Assembly: GCF_902806685.2 (NCBI RefSeq)
Contig: NC_048556.1
Location: forward strand, 10,006,734 to 10,070,733
Direction of reading: 5' to 3'
DNA length: 64,000 nucleotides
Origin: Maniola hyperantus
Taxonomy: Eukaryota; Arthropoda; Insecta; Lepidoptera; Nymphalidae
A model generated the notes under the pieces. It did no database searches and was not told where the DNA came from. It worked only from the letters and a program-made list of their open reading frames with translations. The position numbers and the translations under genes were made by a program. Positions 40,360-51,336 of this stretch are shown here, one piece after another (positions within the stretch are counted from its first letter, which is position 1; each line of letters opens with the position of its first letter).

Positions 40360-40560
40360 ATTATCACACTGTATCTTCTCACTAAACTGTGCACTACTGA
40401 TACAGATATGCCTGCCCGGCGTTAACTTCGTCTGCGCGATCAGTCAGACCGCAGCTAAGCCAATTACGATGCAGCTCTAATTGGCATTAAGTCCCGATAC
40501 CACTCCGCTCGCAATCTCTGTAAATGAATTACCGATACTGCCGTGTTTTACAAATAGAAC
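40360..40560. other. Low-repeat stretch, candidate conserved non-coding element
   Basis: No recognised repeat. It contains 'aagccaattacgatgcagct' and 'ctaattggcattaagtcccg' (two ATTA/TAAT cores) and 'ggcgttaacttcg'. Conservation has not been tested. Confidence 0.28.
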
Positions 40561-40644
40561 GAAATAAATACATGAATCTGGTGGCGACACCAACAGATGG
40601 AGAGATGTATGCTTGGAGTTTGTCTACTTGATCAAATCTTAAAT

Positions 40645-40858
40645 GTATAAAACCAAAAGGTGACTGACTGACTGACTGATCTATCAACGCACAGCTCAAA
40701 CTACTGGACGTATCGGACTGAAATTTGGCATGCAGATAGCTATTATGACGTAGACATCCGCTAAGAAAGAATTTTTGAAAATGCAACCCGTAAGTGGGTA
40801 AAATAGGGGTTCGAAATTTATGTACTCCACGCGGCCGAAGTCGGGGGCATAAGCTATG
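40645..40858 (+). mobile_element. Rep-B copy
   Basis: It runs 'aaatgtataaaaccaaaagg' to 'tcgggggcataagctatg'; the left end is slightly changed. Confidence 0.8.
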
Positions 40859-41344
40859 TGTACCTGTTAAGAATAAATTATTTGACTTTGATCTGTGGCG
40901 GACTATACGTTTGTATGGAGATCACTAGGGAGTGCGCTAGAGAAACTATGCTTTTAAACTAAATAGACTAGCTTTACATTCTTCTAGTACATTTTATCGT
41001 AATAATATTATCATAAAAGCGGATAGCTATATAAGAGAGCTCGCTAAAGTCATTATAGAAGCTCATAAACCGATTATACAGCCTACTTTACACGCAGTAG
41101 CTTCAGATAAGATATGTATAGGACGTAAAGTGCCTTTATTGCCTTTCAATTGCATATATAAAAGTTGCTGAGGCGCGGCGTTAGATAGAGCGATAAGCTT
41201 TTTCGTACTGCCTTGTCGACACAAATGAATAAATTAGTTATTAGATAAAGGTAAAAGTATCACGAAAGAAATTAGAAGATGAGTTTGATGAGTTTGAACT
41301 TTAAATTTATTCGGGCACTCTGACAAAACTTCGTATAAAACCGA

Positions 41345-41549
41345 ATCATGATCAACTTGTGTTTATGGAGAACTCTCGGGCATGCAGGTTTCCTCACGAT
41401 GTTTTCCTTCACCGTTAAAGCAAGTGATATTTTAATTACTTACTTTAAAACGCACATATACCTCCGAAAAGTTAGAGGTGCGTGGCCCGAGATTGAACCC
41501 CCGACCTCCGATTAGAAGGCGGACATCTATCCACTCGGCTATCACAGCT
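41345..41549 (-). mobile_element. SINE-D copy with tRNA-like head
   Basis: Reversed. On the minus strand it begins with 'agctgtgatagccgagtgga' (A box) and has 'ggaggtcgggggttcaatct' (B box). The tail was shortened by a deletion at 41355-41362. Confidence 0.8.
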
Positions 41550-41988
41550 AAGTTGAATTAACGTATTAGTATTGTTTGCTACGGATTTATCTTCTATCCT
41601 TATTCTTGTGAACATTTTATAAGAAAAGTATTGCCAGTGTAAGTCAGATTTTACTTGCTGTCTGCTTCAAGACGAGCACAAACTCAAGGTTTCACTAAAA
41701 GGAAAATAGGAAGTTTTAAAAATCGTCTGTACTGTACCTCTTAATATACTGACACCACACCCTATCTAGAGATAGGGTATTTTGCATACGTAGCACCATA
41801 AAGAAAGCTGTTTAGTGATTTCATAGTGAAATAAAAGTGGGATTGTGCGGACATCTTTATTTCGAAGTTTTACGACCAGGAGCGAGCGTAAAAGTTGTTT
41901 ATATTTATTTTTGATAGTTAAGGAGGGCTATGAACCCTGCCAATTCAACCCTTAAATCGAGTGGGTATTAGGTAGGTATACTGTAGAA

Positions 41989-42261
41989 GCTGTGATAGCC
42001 TAGTGGTTAGGACGTCCGCCTTCTAATAACTTTTCGGAGTTATGTGCGTTTTAATTTATTAAATATCACTTGCTTTAACGGTGAAGGAAAACATCGTGAG
42101 GAAACCTGCATGCCTGAGAGTTCTCTATAATGTTCTCAAAGGTGTGTGAAGTCTACCAATCCGCACATGGCCAGCGTGGTAGACTATGGCCAAAACCCTT
42201 CTCACTCTGAGAGGAGACCCGCGCTCTGTAGTGAGTCGGTGATGGGTTGATCATGATGATG
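41989..42261 (+). mobile_element. SINE-D copy with 11 bp target duplication
   Basis: It is flanked by perfect ATACTGTAGAA at 41978-41988 and 42262-42272. The A box in 'gtgatagcctagtggttagg' is present. The B box was lost in a deletion after 'cgccttctaat'. The tail is (GAT)n. Confidence 0.92.
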
Positions 42262-42995
42262 ATACTGTAGAAAAACTTCAATTAGGTATTTTCTTTTCAA
42301 GAAGGTTTTTTAAGTTTCGGTGACAATATCTCAAAGATACGAGTACGAATGTCTTGAGATGTCAATTATTAATAGCCATAAAACCAAGTTCTTTTAACTC
42401 GTTCTTAAGAATATTTCAAAAAATGTCATCGAGTAGGTACCTCGAGGGACCCTAGAGCGGTCAGCTATATCTTGGACAAACATTTGGCTATCCAATGCTG
42501 TCGGCATCTCGGGCACAATGCCTCGGGTATGTCGGGTATTGATGAGGTTTTAGATTTAATTTCATTTATTTTAGTTTTTATTTAATTCTCATTGTCTGTG
42601 TAAATATCGCCCTTGTCACACACCTATTTGAGTTTCCACGGTCTGCCGCCAGGTGGCGCCTTTCGCGGTTAGCCCTTTGATCCCTTTAGATATGCGGGGA
42701 TGAGCCCTTCGTGCATGGGTTGTTATGTAATTTTGAAGGTATTTTTGTTAAGGATTTCTGTCTTTTTTTTTGCTTCTGCGGTATTTGCGTGATTCTATTT
42801 TGACTATTGGTATTTCGGGGTGTTATTTGAATTTCAACTATAGATAGATACAGATATCTACATACTGACATTTTTGTGTGTTTATTTAATATAGATTGTG
42901 AAAAATATGAAGAATATTTAAGCAGCACAATAAATTAAAAACAAATCGATATCACATAAAACTCTGAATAAGTAACTAGTTCATAAATTAATAAA

Positions 42996-43108
42996 ATTAG
43001 GTTTAGGTTTAAAAATCCCGTGGGAACTCTTTGATGTTCCAGTATAAAAAGTAGTCTGAACAAGTAACAGACAGACATACACTTTCGCATTTATATTAGT
43101 ATGGATAA
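42996..43108 (+). mobile_element. Rep-A fragment
   Basis: 'aaaaatcccgtgggaactct', 'cagacagacatacactttcg' and 'atttatattagtatggat' are present; the head is missing. Confidence 0.7.
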
Positions 43109-43284
43109 TTTAATCTCCTTTTCCCGTCCAACTAAGCGTAAATCTTGTTCAAGGTAGACACAACTATAGTAGTAGATGTAAAACTTAAATCTACAACCTT
43201 TGGCACGAGATAGTCTCTTTGATCAAGATAAATTTAATGTCGCCTACGTCTCGACCCGTATTGTGGAACCAGCTTTAACCTCGT

Positions 43285-43345
43285 TATCGTCGCTTTCAAT
43301 CGACAGACCTCCACTGCTGGACATAGATCTCTTTTAAAGCTAGCG
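43285..43345 (-). pseudogene. RTE-like LINE 3' scrap
   Basis: 'atcgacagacctccactgct' and 'ggacatagatctctttta' match, reversed, the last part of the LINE end at 61552-61760. Confidence 0.5.
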
Positions 43346-43461
43346 CGCACAACGTTGGGATGAGTTGCGGTGTATTTTAAAATCCGTAAATTTTAATGTA
43401 AATGTATCGAAATCCGGTGCGGAAATAATCCCGCAGTGCGTGCGCTACTAGATATCGTTTA

Positions 43462-43622
43462 CAGATTCTGGTCGGATCGGGCTTAAATTTGGCATGCAGA
43501 TAGCTATTATGACGTAGGCATCCGCTAAGAAAGGATTTTCGGAAATTCAACCCTTGAGGGGATAATACAGGGGTTCGAAATTTGTGTAGTCCACGCGGAC
43601 GAAGTTGCGAGCATAAGCTAGT
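43462..43622 (+). mobile_element. Rep-B copy, 5' truncated
   Basis: It starts at 'tcggatcgggcttaaatttg' and ends 'gaagttgcgagcataagcta'. Confidence 0.8.
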
Positions 43623-44197
43623 CGTCAATGTAATAATTCAAAGTGCTGTAGATACCAACGTCATATATAAAGTTAAAATCCTCTGATATACGATTTAAGA
43701 CCCTAATCTTTTATAATAAGACATGTTAAGTTAGTAATGCATATTCAACTTGGCGTACTTAAAGTTTAAGGCATTCGTGCCAGAATAAAATTCTTTGCAA
43801 ACGTTGAGATTTATACAATTGTGTAGTGATGGGGCATGTAGACTTCAGCGTATCGACATCGATAAAAAACAAAAACAAAATATTATCTAACAACCAAAGC
43901 AATATAATGATTTTAATCGCTAAAAGAATATATTTATATATATTTATCACTACAATCAACACCTGATGTTTAAAATCCTTGGCCTTTCGAACCTGTTCAA
44001 TCCAGATGCTAGCTTAGGTTACTTTACAACCAACACTAGAAGCTGCTACTCACGGGTGTCCTACGCCGTTTTAGCCAATCGGCTCTTCCAATATTCCAGG
44101 TCTTGGTCTTGGTCTTGTCGATTTATCCGTCGTCCATCTAGCGGAACTTAGACAACCAACGCGACGGGGTGTTTTTATTTATTGGACTACCCAAGTA

Positions 44198-44500
44198 TGT
44201 TCTATCGATAAAACTTATCCATATTCTGCCATCTCTAATTCTATGTAAATCCTTGGCTTTACATATTAAGAGTGTCGGCCAATTCACCAATGTAGCCAAG
44301 TTTCCCGCAAGTAGCTGAGACTCGAAAATAGAGAAATAGTTTAGAAAATGTTTCTATCGATACAATTTATCGATATTCCGCCATCTCTAATTCTATGTAA
44401 ATCCTTGGCTTAACATATTAAGGAGCTGAGCGTCGGCCAATTCTCAACAATCGCAGTCATAGCACACTGCAGCCAAGTTTCTAACATTGTTTCGGGCCAC
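44198..44500 (+). repeat. Two-unit direct duplication, ~150 bp period
   Basis: The units start 'gttctatcgataaaacttat' (about 44199) and 'gtttctatcgatacaattta' (about 44349). They share 'ctctaattctatgtaaatcc', 'ttggctt(t/a)acatattaag' and 'gtcggccaattc'. They are diverged and non-coding. Confidence 0.75.
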
Positions 44501-44618
44501 GAGACCATGTCGGGACGATAGCTTTTATGGGGAATTATAATAATATCTTGTTTAACCTATTATGTTCCTGGTATTTAAACAGAGTTTGTTTGTTATTATC
44601 CTTATGTTTTTTGGTTAC

Positions 44619-44804
44619 CTACATTTTATAATGGGCTGTAATAAAATTAGTGTGCATGATCCAAACTCTGGTTCTCCAACGGATCTCCTCATTTCTGATA
44701 TGATCACGTAAAAAAACTCCAAGCAAAGCTCTCTCCATTGCCCGCAGAGTCAGTCTGAGCGTTCTTATGAGGCCCATGTTAGCGGCAATATGTCTCGGAT
44801 CCAT
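44619..44804 (-). pseudogene. RTE-like LINE reverse-transcriptase fragment
   Basis: The minus strand is open for about 60 residues with 'LTLRAMERALLGVFLRDHIR' and 'NEEIRWRTRV'. The pattern R-A-M-E-R-x-x-L-G-x-x-L-R-D-x-x-R-N-x-x-I-R-x-x-T-x-V lies near the C-terminus of RTE-type endonuclease-reverse transcriptases. The catalytic palm is not present. Confidence 0.75.
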
Positions 44805-44809
44805 ATGTC

Positions 44810-45000
44810 ATCACTGGCAGTGGCAACTGACGACATCAAACGGGTCGCTGGGAGCCGCTAGATCCCTTTAGTTTCTTTAATCTGTACGCTGGATTCAGGT
44901 GGCGCAAGGCCGTGACGTGCGGGGGGTCTTTCAACACTGCGTTGTGAGGTCGTCATTCGAGCACCATAAGACCCCAAAGTGCTCGAATGGTGGATTACCA
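44810..45000. pseudogene. Scrambled RTE-like LINE 3' pieces
   Basis: A plus-strand scrap, 'acgggtcgctgggagccgct' and 'ctggattcaggtggcgcaag', is followed by a minus-strand scrap, 'ggggggtctttcaacactgc' and 'gagcaccataagacccca'. Both derive from the region kept in order at 61552-61760, so the element has been rearranged. Confidence 0.6.
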
Positions 45001-45102
45001 TCAGATGAGATCAAATTGTTAGTGAGACCATGATCATACCTATCGTAATAGTCTGATCGCTTGGCGTTATACTATTGCCTTCAGCACAACATTCAACAAG
45101 CC

Positions 45103-45445
45103 GGGATGAAATATTGTACATCGACATTTAGAATGAGATTTCGGCTTTGTAGAGCGTTGTCTCTGTCATTCATATAGTACGCGGCGAAAAATAATGTGCA
45201 TCGATCTTTAGAATAAAATAGCGGTTTCGTAGAGCATTGTCTCGTTGAGACCGACAAAACGTCACATAGGTATGAGTGATAGAGACAATGCTCTACAAAG
45301 CCGAACTTTTCATTATAAAAGTCAATGTATTTTCTGCCACGTACTGTAGCTACTTACCTATGTGACATTTTGTCGGTCTTAACGACAGAGACAACACTCT
45401 ACAAAACCGCCCATCTTTTTCTAAAGGTCGATGTATAATATTGTT
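45103..45445. mobile_element. Cluster of Rep-F pieces
   Basis: At least three partial copies lie side by side: 45118-45172 (+), 45175-45345 (a nearly complete foldback) and 45360-45435 (-). Landmarks are 'tacatcgacatttagaatga', 'gttgagaccgacaaaacgtc', 'acaatgctctacaaagccg' and 'ctaaaggtcgatgta'. A further scrap is at 45745-45785. Confidence 0.75.
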
Positions 45446-45519
45446 TGCGCGTAAAAGTTTGAAATGATAGAGTGTGCTGCTCCAAATAGACTTCTAATTT
45501 CGTTTTTACAATATAAAAA

Positions 45520-45740
45520 ACCGGCCAAGTGCGTGGCGGGCCACGTGCAGTGTAGGGTTTGTACTACTGTGAATTTTTTCACGTTCCTATATACTGCCTA
45601 AAAATTAGCACTTTAAAACATCATAATATTTTACAAACGGATCTAGAAATCGAAAAATGATGTTCCCACACCCACAGTATTTTTAAAAGACCTATTCAAC
45701 GATACCCCACACTATGGGGTAGACAAGAAAAAAATTCAAC
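45520..45740 (+). mobile_element. Rep-C-related element
   Basis: It starts 'aaaccggccaagtgcgtggc' like Rep-C but has a different body ('ctgtgaattttttcacgttc', 'cgataccccacactatgggg'). It is probably a sister family. Confidence 0.6.
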
Positions 45741-45967
45741 CGCAACAATATTTTCTGCCGCGTACTATACCTACCTATTTCCTTAACAAGTTTTTTTTTT
45801 ATTTTTATTTTTTTATTCGTTATAGGCGCACGCTTGACCACGATCACACCTGATGGAAAGTGATGATATGGCCTAAGATGGGACGCGTTTGCCTAGAAGG
45901 TGCCTATTCACTCTTGTTTCTTGTTATTTTCGACTAGTGTAATTTAATTACGTCATCAAATTTCCAG

Positions 45968-46112
45968 GAATCGTCTGGAGAGCAACGCGGAGCACTGGTC
46001 GGCGTTGCTGCTGTCCCTCCGAGAGCTCACGGAGTGGGTGATCCGAAAGGAGACCGAGCTGAATGCGCTTGCGCCGCCTCGGGGGGACCTGAACGCACTC
46101 ATCAAACAACAA
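45968..46112 (+). CDS. Dys: Dystrophin, spectrin-repeat exon (counterpart of human DMD exon 57)
   Basis: Acceptor 'tcaaatttccag' precedes 45968 and donor 'caa|gtaaga' follows 46112. The exon is 145 bp: one base completing the arginine codon from the previous exon, then 48 codons, ending in phase 0. It encodes 'NRLESNAEHWSALLLSLREL' then 'TEWVIRKETELNALAPPRGD' and ends '(L)IKQQ'. The E-H-W-x-x-L-x-x-S-L-x-E-L pattern is helix A of a spectrin repeat; human dystrophin has 'SSDQWKRLHLSLQELLVW' here. The human exon is recalled as 157 bp. The 12-base difference equals the four codons 'DDHR' that in this genome open the next exon, so the intron position differs by exactly four codons in the same phase. 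Confidence 0.96.
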
Positions 46113-46200
46113 GTAAGAATTCATTTCCGTTTTTCTTCAAATCAAATGTTTTATTCAAAATAGGTAATAAATTACACTTTTCGATGGTCGGTTGTTGCAT

Positions 46201-46454
46201 TTGTAAGGTGATTATATAGTGGCGATATACGAACTTAAAACTAAAGCAACGAGGGTTCCAAACGCGCCCAGAGGGTCAAACATGCGCCCCGCGAGAAAAT
46301 TTTGTCTACGCATTATCTCGTGTTTTTTCATACAAATAAGACGAGTAAATGCGTAGACAAAATTTTCTCGTGGTGCGCATGTTAGGCGTGCAGGTCTGAA
46401 AAGTGCCCACAACAAACTCAGCCGGGTATTCTTTTTACTATCACCACTTTACAA
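46201..46454 (-). mobile_element. Rep-Q MITE, long copy with foldback core
   Basis: Ends 'ttgtaaggtgattatatagt' and 'tatcaccactttacaa', with 'gagggttccaaacgcgccca' as in 21870-21996. Inside, 'gcgagaaaattttgtctacg' (about 46291) is inverted relative to 'cgtagacaaaattttctcgt' (about 46352), making a second hairpin of about 40 bp arms. Confidence 0.8.
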
Positions 46455-46490
46455 AATCACTTAAATTTTGTTTTAAAACCTCAGAACCTC

Positions 46491-46652
46491 CTGACGACAT
46501 TCCTGGCGCAGTGGTAAGCACTGTGGTCTTATTAGTGGGAGATCCCGGGTTCGATTCTTGGCACAAGCAATTTGGTAATTTGTATCTTCTAAATTTTCTT
46601 TTACCTGGTCTGGTGGGAGGCTTCGGCCGTGGCTAGTTACCACCTTACTTGA
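46491..46652 (+). mobile_element. SINE-E copy, 3' truncated
   Basis: Head 'attcctggcgcagtggtaag' (A box) and 'gatcccgggttcgattcttg' (B box), then 'gtgggaggcttcggccgtgg' and 'ctagttaccacc'. Confidence 0.85.
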
Positions 46653-47258
46653 ATTTGGCAAAATGATGTCGCGGCAGCAATGTAGCGGAACATTGCTGCC
46701 TTTTTTTTCTGAAATCTTCTGAAGATACCCAATCGGGTTATGTGGGATTTCTACCCACTAAAACCCCCTCGGTGGCCCTCCTCAGCGCGTTATTGAGAGG
46801 CTCCGGGAACTCTAAAGAACGTACGCCGGTGCCTCTCTCGCGCAATGTAATGTGTCTTATCGGAATGTAATGTCATATAAGCTTATAGAGATTGTATGGG
46901 GACCAGTAGTGCCGTGACAGGACTGTGACAGCTGGTGACAGCACTGTTGTGGCAGCGCTGCTGCGTGCAGCGTGGTTCGGAATCATACCTTTACAGATGA
47001 AATTCGCAAGATGACAATGCGCATTGCCGGATTTGTTAACACCCCAACGCACGGACGCGAGCTTTGCATCAACAGTGTAGTATCTTAGATCCACGAACTA
47101 TGGCCAAGCCCTTCTCATTCTGAGAGGCCGGGTGACCCACGGTCAGTAGTGAGCCATGACATTGCTTGACTTATATATTATGTATATTTCTTTGTATGGA
47201 CAGGGTTATTGAACAAACAAAATGGCACCGACTCAGTGGTGCTTTACCACCAATGCAA

Positions 47259-47370
47259 CCTCAGTGACGTCTGGATTTCAAACGGGTCGTTCATTAGTAT
47301 CTAAGAGGTGGCGCTGATTTATTTGGTTCCTAAACCGTGAAAAATTTTGTTCGCTTGGCCATATCTTATG
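47259..47370 (+). repeat. Dispersed repeat shared with 54463-54560
   Basis: 'tagtatctaagaggtggcgc' and 'tgatttatttggttcc' are shared by both places, followed by a similar 'ttgttcgc(t/a)tgg(c/g)cata'. Family unknown. Confidence 0.65.
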
Positions 47371-47759
47371 GCTAAAATAATCTGCAAAGGGAATCCAAGT
47401 GCCAACTTAGTTTTATACCACTACAATTGCTGTACATTATTAATTAAAATGTCAATTGAGCTATCGGAATGAAGAAGAGGAAGAAAGGAAGTACAATAAA
47501 AACAGTTCTTAGAGAAAAGGAGACAACAAAAGGGATTACTGTCGATGGCAAGAAAACAGATTAGTTGCCGACGTCGCATCAAGTGAGGCTTAAGCGCCAG
47601 GCTATTTTTGGAGTCCGTTTAGACGTGCCACACAACCAGGTATACCAGGCCGGGAGTAATGTCATGAAACTGTATGAAAATGCGTAGTTCTGTCACACGT
47701 ACCGCAATTTTTGTTTGTAATAATGAATACCGACAAAATTGTGGCCGTAAACGCAACCA

Positions 47760-48040
47760 TTGTTTTTTTTATTTATGACTAGTTAGCCTCCTGATATATG
47801 ATGATGCAGTCTTTGATTGAAGATTGAGGTAGACTAACCTAGAATTTTTTACTAAACCCATATTAGCTTTAATCGGTTACTAATTACTATTAAAACTTGG
47901 CATCTTAAAAAACATTAAACCACTTGACAGTACGTCTTCGCCGGTAGGCTAGTAACTAGCCATGGTCGAAGCGTAAATAAATTTCGCCTTACGGGAATCA
48001 AATCTGAGACCTCTCCTTTATAAGATCACGTAGATCACCA
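47760..48040 (-). mobile_element. SINE-E copy, old
   Basis: Reversed: 'tgatgatgcagt', 'ggctagtaactagccatgg' and the degraded head 'acgggaatcaaatctgagac'. It is divergent but in the correct order. Confidence 0.6.
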
Positions 48041-48079
48041 CTGTCAGTGTGAACTACAATGAGGAAACTCTTTGATCCT

Positions 48080-48220
48080 AAATCGACGATATGGTTATGG
48101 TTACGTAAAATCAAAAAAATTGGGCTACTTTAGGGCTACAACCGCCTGCCAGTGACGTCGAAGCCTCGACGTTTTGATAGAAGTTGCCCTAATTGTCGTG
48201 AACTGTGCCACTGTGCCAAA
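48080..48220 (+). repeat. Rep-P copy
   Basis: 'ggttacgtaaaatcaaaaaa', 'ccagtgacgtcgaagcctcg' and 'cctaattgtcgtgaactg' match 37246-37400. A reversed remnant is at 49350-49445. Confidence 0.65.
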
Positions 48221-48564
48221 CAGCGCTGGGTAACTGTTCACCGCTGTGTGGTCCGTCTGAATAGACGCTTAAGCAGCAGGCTATTTTCTTAGCACCAGGT
48301 ACCTTGTCGAGTAGCTTTTCTCTCTATTGTTAGTAGTATTGGGAATTGATGGCACTTATTTCCGGAGTGTCTCTTATGTTGGTAATAAGGTTCTTTTTCT
48401 TTGAACTTCTGATAGGCGTTGCTAAATTGGTGTTAAGGTGAAAGTTCTGATAGATTTGCGATCAAAGAAAGTGACGAGGAGCTTTTTGAAAATAATAATG
48501 GATCTATCAGTCTGGAAGAGGAATAAATAGAACCTAATCCTTCGTCACTACTTTCTATTTTATA

Positions 48565-49078
48565 TTACTAAATGATGCTTGCGACTTTGTCCTTAAAGAA
48601 TTTAGGTTTGAAAAACCTGTGGAAACTCTTTAATTTTCCGGAATAAAAAGTCGTCTAAAAAGTCGGGGTGCAAACTAGTACCTACTCATAGCTCTGTACC
48701 TTTGACCGTGAAAAGAATTATCTTATCTATTAAGATAGATAGAGAGATACACTTTCGCACTGTCTGTACGTCCGTACGTCCACCTGTCTGTCTGCTAGCT
48801 TTTCATGATACATTTTTTAATCGGTTGTGACGAAATTTTGTGGAGAGATAGCTTGCATTCCAGGAAAGGGTACTTTTGTCTCGCAAAATATTTTTCCCAC
48901 GCGATTCTTATAAAACTTTAAATCCACATGCATGAAGTCGTGAGAATCATCCGTTTCTAGGTACAGGAATAATTTGCATTCTGGAGAGGGGATATAGGCT
49001 AGGTACTTAATTTTCATCCCGGAAAATCATACAGTTCATTTTTAAAGAAACTAAATCCACGCGGATAGCGGGTATGTT
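48565..49078. mobile_element. Three Rep-A copies in a row (one forward, two reversed)
   Basis: 48565-48758 is forward ('actaaatgatgcttgcgact'). 48760-48957 is reversed ('ctgctagcttttcatgata' to 'catgaagtcgtgagaatcat'). 48965-49078 is a reversed partial ('ggatataggcta' to 'ccacgcggatagcgggtat'). The first two face each other, so they could form a hairpin in RNA. Confidence 0.75.
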
Positions 49079-49783
49079 ATAGTTTTAAATAAAGTATAAA
49101 ATTAGTATTTCAAAAGTAAGCACCCAAATAAAGATATCGCAATATTATGTGATAAACAATTTAAACTAACCGCAACAATACGTTAAATCACCCGGTGAAA
49201 ATCGTTTCGGGTGCGCGGCCATTTTGGTTACAGTCGCACCGCAAAATGGCGTCTACATAGCTATAACCATTGAGTTATAGTCTATAGAAATAGAGACACG
49301 GACCTCTCAATACCTCGTATACCTACTACTGACTTAACAGTTTATTTAAGCTAGTGTCACATTACACGAAAGTTATGAAACTTCGAGGCTTCACCTAAAC
49401 TGGCAGGCATCAAATGTTACCTACATGTGACACTAGGTAGGCTATGGAACGGTTAGGTATCTTTTTGTTGATTTCACGGCACCGCTAGCGTAATATTTGA
49501 AAGAAAGAAAGAAAACTAGTTTATTCATCCTGTGCATAACGTATTAACAAACTTCAAATGAATGGTTAGTAGGTAGTAGTTAGTAATAAAATACTTAATA
49601 ATAATTATTATTAATATTTATTTGACAAATATCGATTTTAGGATCAAAACGAAAGTTTCCTCACTCTAGTTAACTCTGCTAGGTGTGACAACCGCAATCA
49701 CCTGTAATTGGCTATCACTTTTACTGTGGGCCAGAAGGCTTAGTTGCAACAAAAATTACCACCGCGACAGGTTGAGATGGCAA

Positions 49784-49990
49784 CCTAAACAGCCTTGAAT
49801 TGAAGTCAAATATTCAATGCCACTGATTTTAATTTCGCAATGTTTCCGCTTGGAGCGCTGGCTGTAGAAGTGTAGACAAACTTGAGCTTTAAAACAAGGC
49901 TTTTAAGATCTAGTTTACTGTAACGCAGAAGTATTTCGACTCTCGAATTTGGTTTCGTTTGGTTAGACGTAAAATCTTGTACTACGGGTA
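49784..49990. mobile_element. Rep-G copy, left end missing
   Basis: It starts inside the element at 'ctaaacagccttgaattgaa' and ends 'aaaatcttgtactacgggta'. It is fused on the left to a scrap of the 145 bp foldback MITE ('cgcgacaggttgagatggca', 49766). Confidence 0.75.
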
Positions 49991-50147
49991 CTGAGGTTGA
50001 GATCTATAGAACGCACTTTGACTTTGCTCAGACTTAAGACTTTGTTAAAACGAGGCAGCGTTCTACCGCTGGCATAAATCTGTCCCGTTTTAACTGAAAC
50101 TTAAGTCTGAGCAAAGTCAAAGGGCGCTCTATAGATTTCAGCCTGAG
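49991..50147. mobile_element. 157 bp foldback MITE with ~48 bp arms
   Basis: Left arm 'ctgaggttgagatctataga' to 'tttgctcagacttaag'; right arm 'cttaagtctgagcaaagtc' to 'tatagatttcagcctgag'. The arms match with a few differences. The loop is about 60 bases. Confidence 0.85.
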
Positions 50148-50429
50148 CCTCTAGTATACGGCAGCTCCTTACAAAATGGCGTTCACATAGCAATATCGGC
50201 CGCATGGATGCTGTAGATTTATCAACAGCTATTCCCATATCCCAACTGATTGTAATTTCGCAGTTAGTTAGTGCGTTTATTTTCTAACCTGCTGCGTGTA
50301 GATAATTGAATTAAGTTTGGAAAAACTATAAAATTCGCCGTGATAAAATGAACAAAGAATAAAATCGAATATATTGTTTTTATTTTATGCAAGCTTTGGA
50401 CATGCCTGTGGAAAACGGTAGGATAGTTC

Positions 50430-50742
50430 ATTCATTCATCATCAACCTCTCGTAGGTTCACTACGGAGCACGGGTACCCTCTCAGAATGAGAAGGGTTTG
50501 ATCAAAGTCCACCACGCGGTCCAAGTGCGAATTGTTAGACTTCACACACCTTTGAGAGTATTATGTAGACCTCTCAGGTATGCAGGTTTCCTCACCGTTG
50601 TTGCTTTCCTTCACCATTAAAGCAAGTGATATTTAATTGCTTAAAATGCACATAACTCCGAAAAGTTAGAGGTGTGTGCCTAGAAGCGAACCCCCAATCC
50701 CGAATAGGATCCGGACATCTTAACCATTAGGCTATCGTGGAT
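50430..50742 (-). mobile_element. SINE-D copy, full length
   Basis: Reversed from 'tcatcatcaacctctcgtag' to the head 'taaccattaggctatcgtgg'. The B-box region is changed ('agaagcgaacccccaatccc'). Confidence 0.85.
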
Positions 50743-51016
50743 CTACCCACACTATTTAGAACTAATTCGGCGTCCATTCGGTTTCGGAATTTAACAACGC
50801 TTCTATTTACCTATCCTATGATAAAATGTTTCGTATAAATTGAATTTATCCGCTCTGCTTCCGAATTGGCTCTCCGCTAATCCACTTACCCCGTTATCAG
50901 AAGAACGTTATTCTCAAAAGGCCTGTTCGTTTCTCTGATCCTAATATAGTTAACTCCCACGCTTAGGTTAGATACACCAAAATACCTAGGAATTTAACTA
51001 CACTGAGCAAACAAAT

Positions 51017-51336
51017 AGCTGCTGTGATAGCCTAGTGGTTAGGACGTCCGCCTTCTAATCGGAGGTCGGGGGTTCAATCCCAGGCACGTACCTCTAACTT
51101 TTCAAAGTCATGTGTGTTTTATGTAATTAAATATCACTTGCTTTAACGGTGAAGGAAAACATCGTGAGGAAACCTACATGCCTGAGAGTTCTCTGTAATG
51201 TTCTCAAAGGTGTGTGAAGTCTACCAATCCGCACTTGGCCAGCGTGATAGACTATGGCCAAACCCTTCTCACTCTGAGAGGAGACCCGTGCTCTGCAGTG
51301 AGCCGGTGATGGGTTGATCATGATCATGATCATGAT
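51017..51336 (+). mobile_element. SINE-D copy, full length, perfect 12 bp target duplication
   Basis: It is flanked by GAGCAAACAAAT at 51005-51016 and 51337-51348. A box in 'gtgatagcctagtggttagg', B box in 'gtcgggggttcaatcccagg', body 'ggtgaaggaaaacatcgtga', 'tgttctcaaaggtgtgtgaa' and 'ctctgagaggagacccgtgc', and a GATCAT-type tail at 51315-51336. It is the best reference copy of the family and likely a recent insertion. Confidence 0.95.

Larger units (their letters stand above)
38470..45967 (+). other. Dys: Dystrophin intron, 7.5 kb
   Basis: Donor GTTAGT, acceptor 'tcaaatttccag'. It interrupts an arginine codon (AG|G, phase 2). Within 10 bp of the donor it enters repeat DNA (SINE-D scrap, then a poly(A) retrocopy). 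It then holds Rep-G, MITE fragments, Rep-C, two Rep-B copies, two SINE-D copies, LINE scraps and a Rep-F cluster. Stretches with nothing recognised: about 39950-40130, 40870-41340, 41560-41980, 42270-42990 and 43630-44190. Confidence 0.93.
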
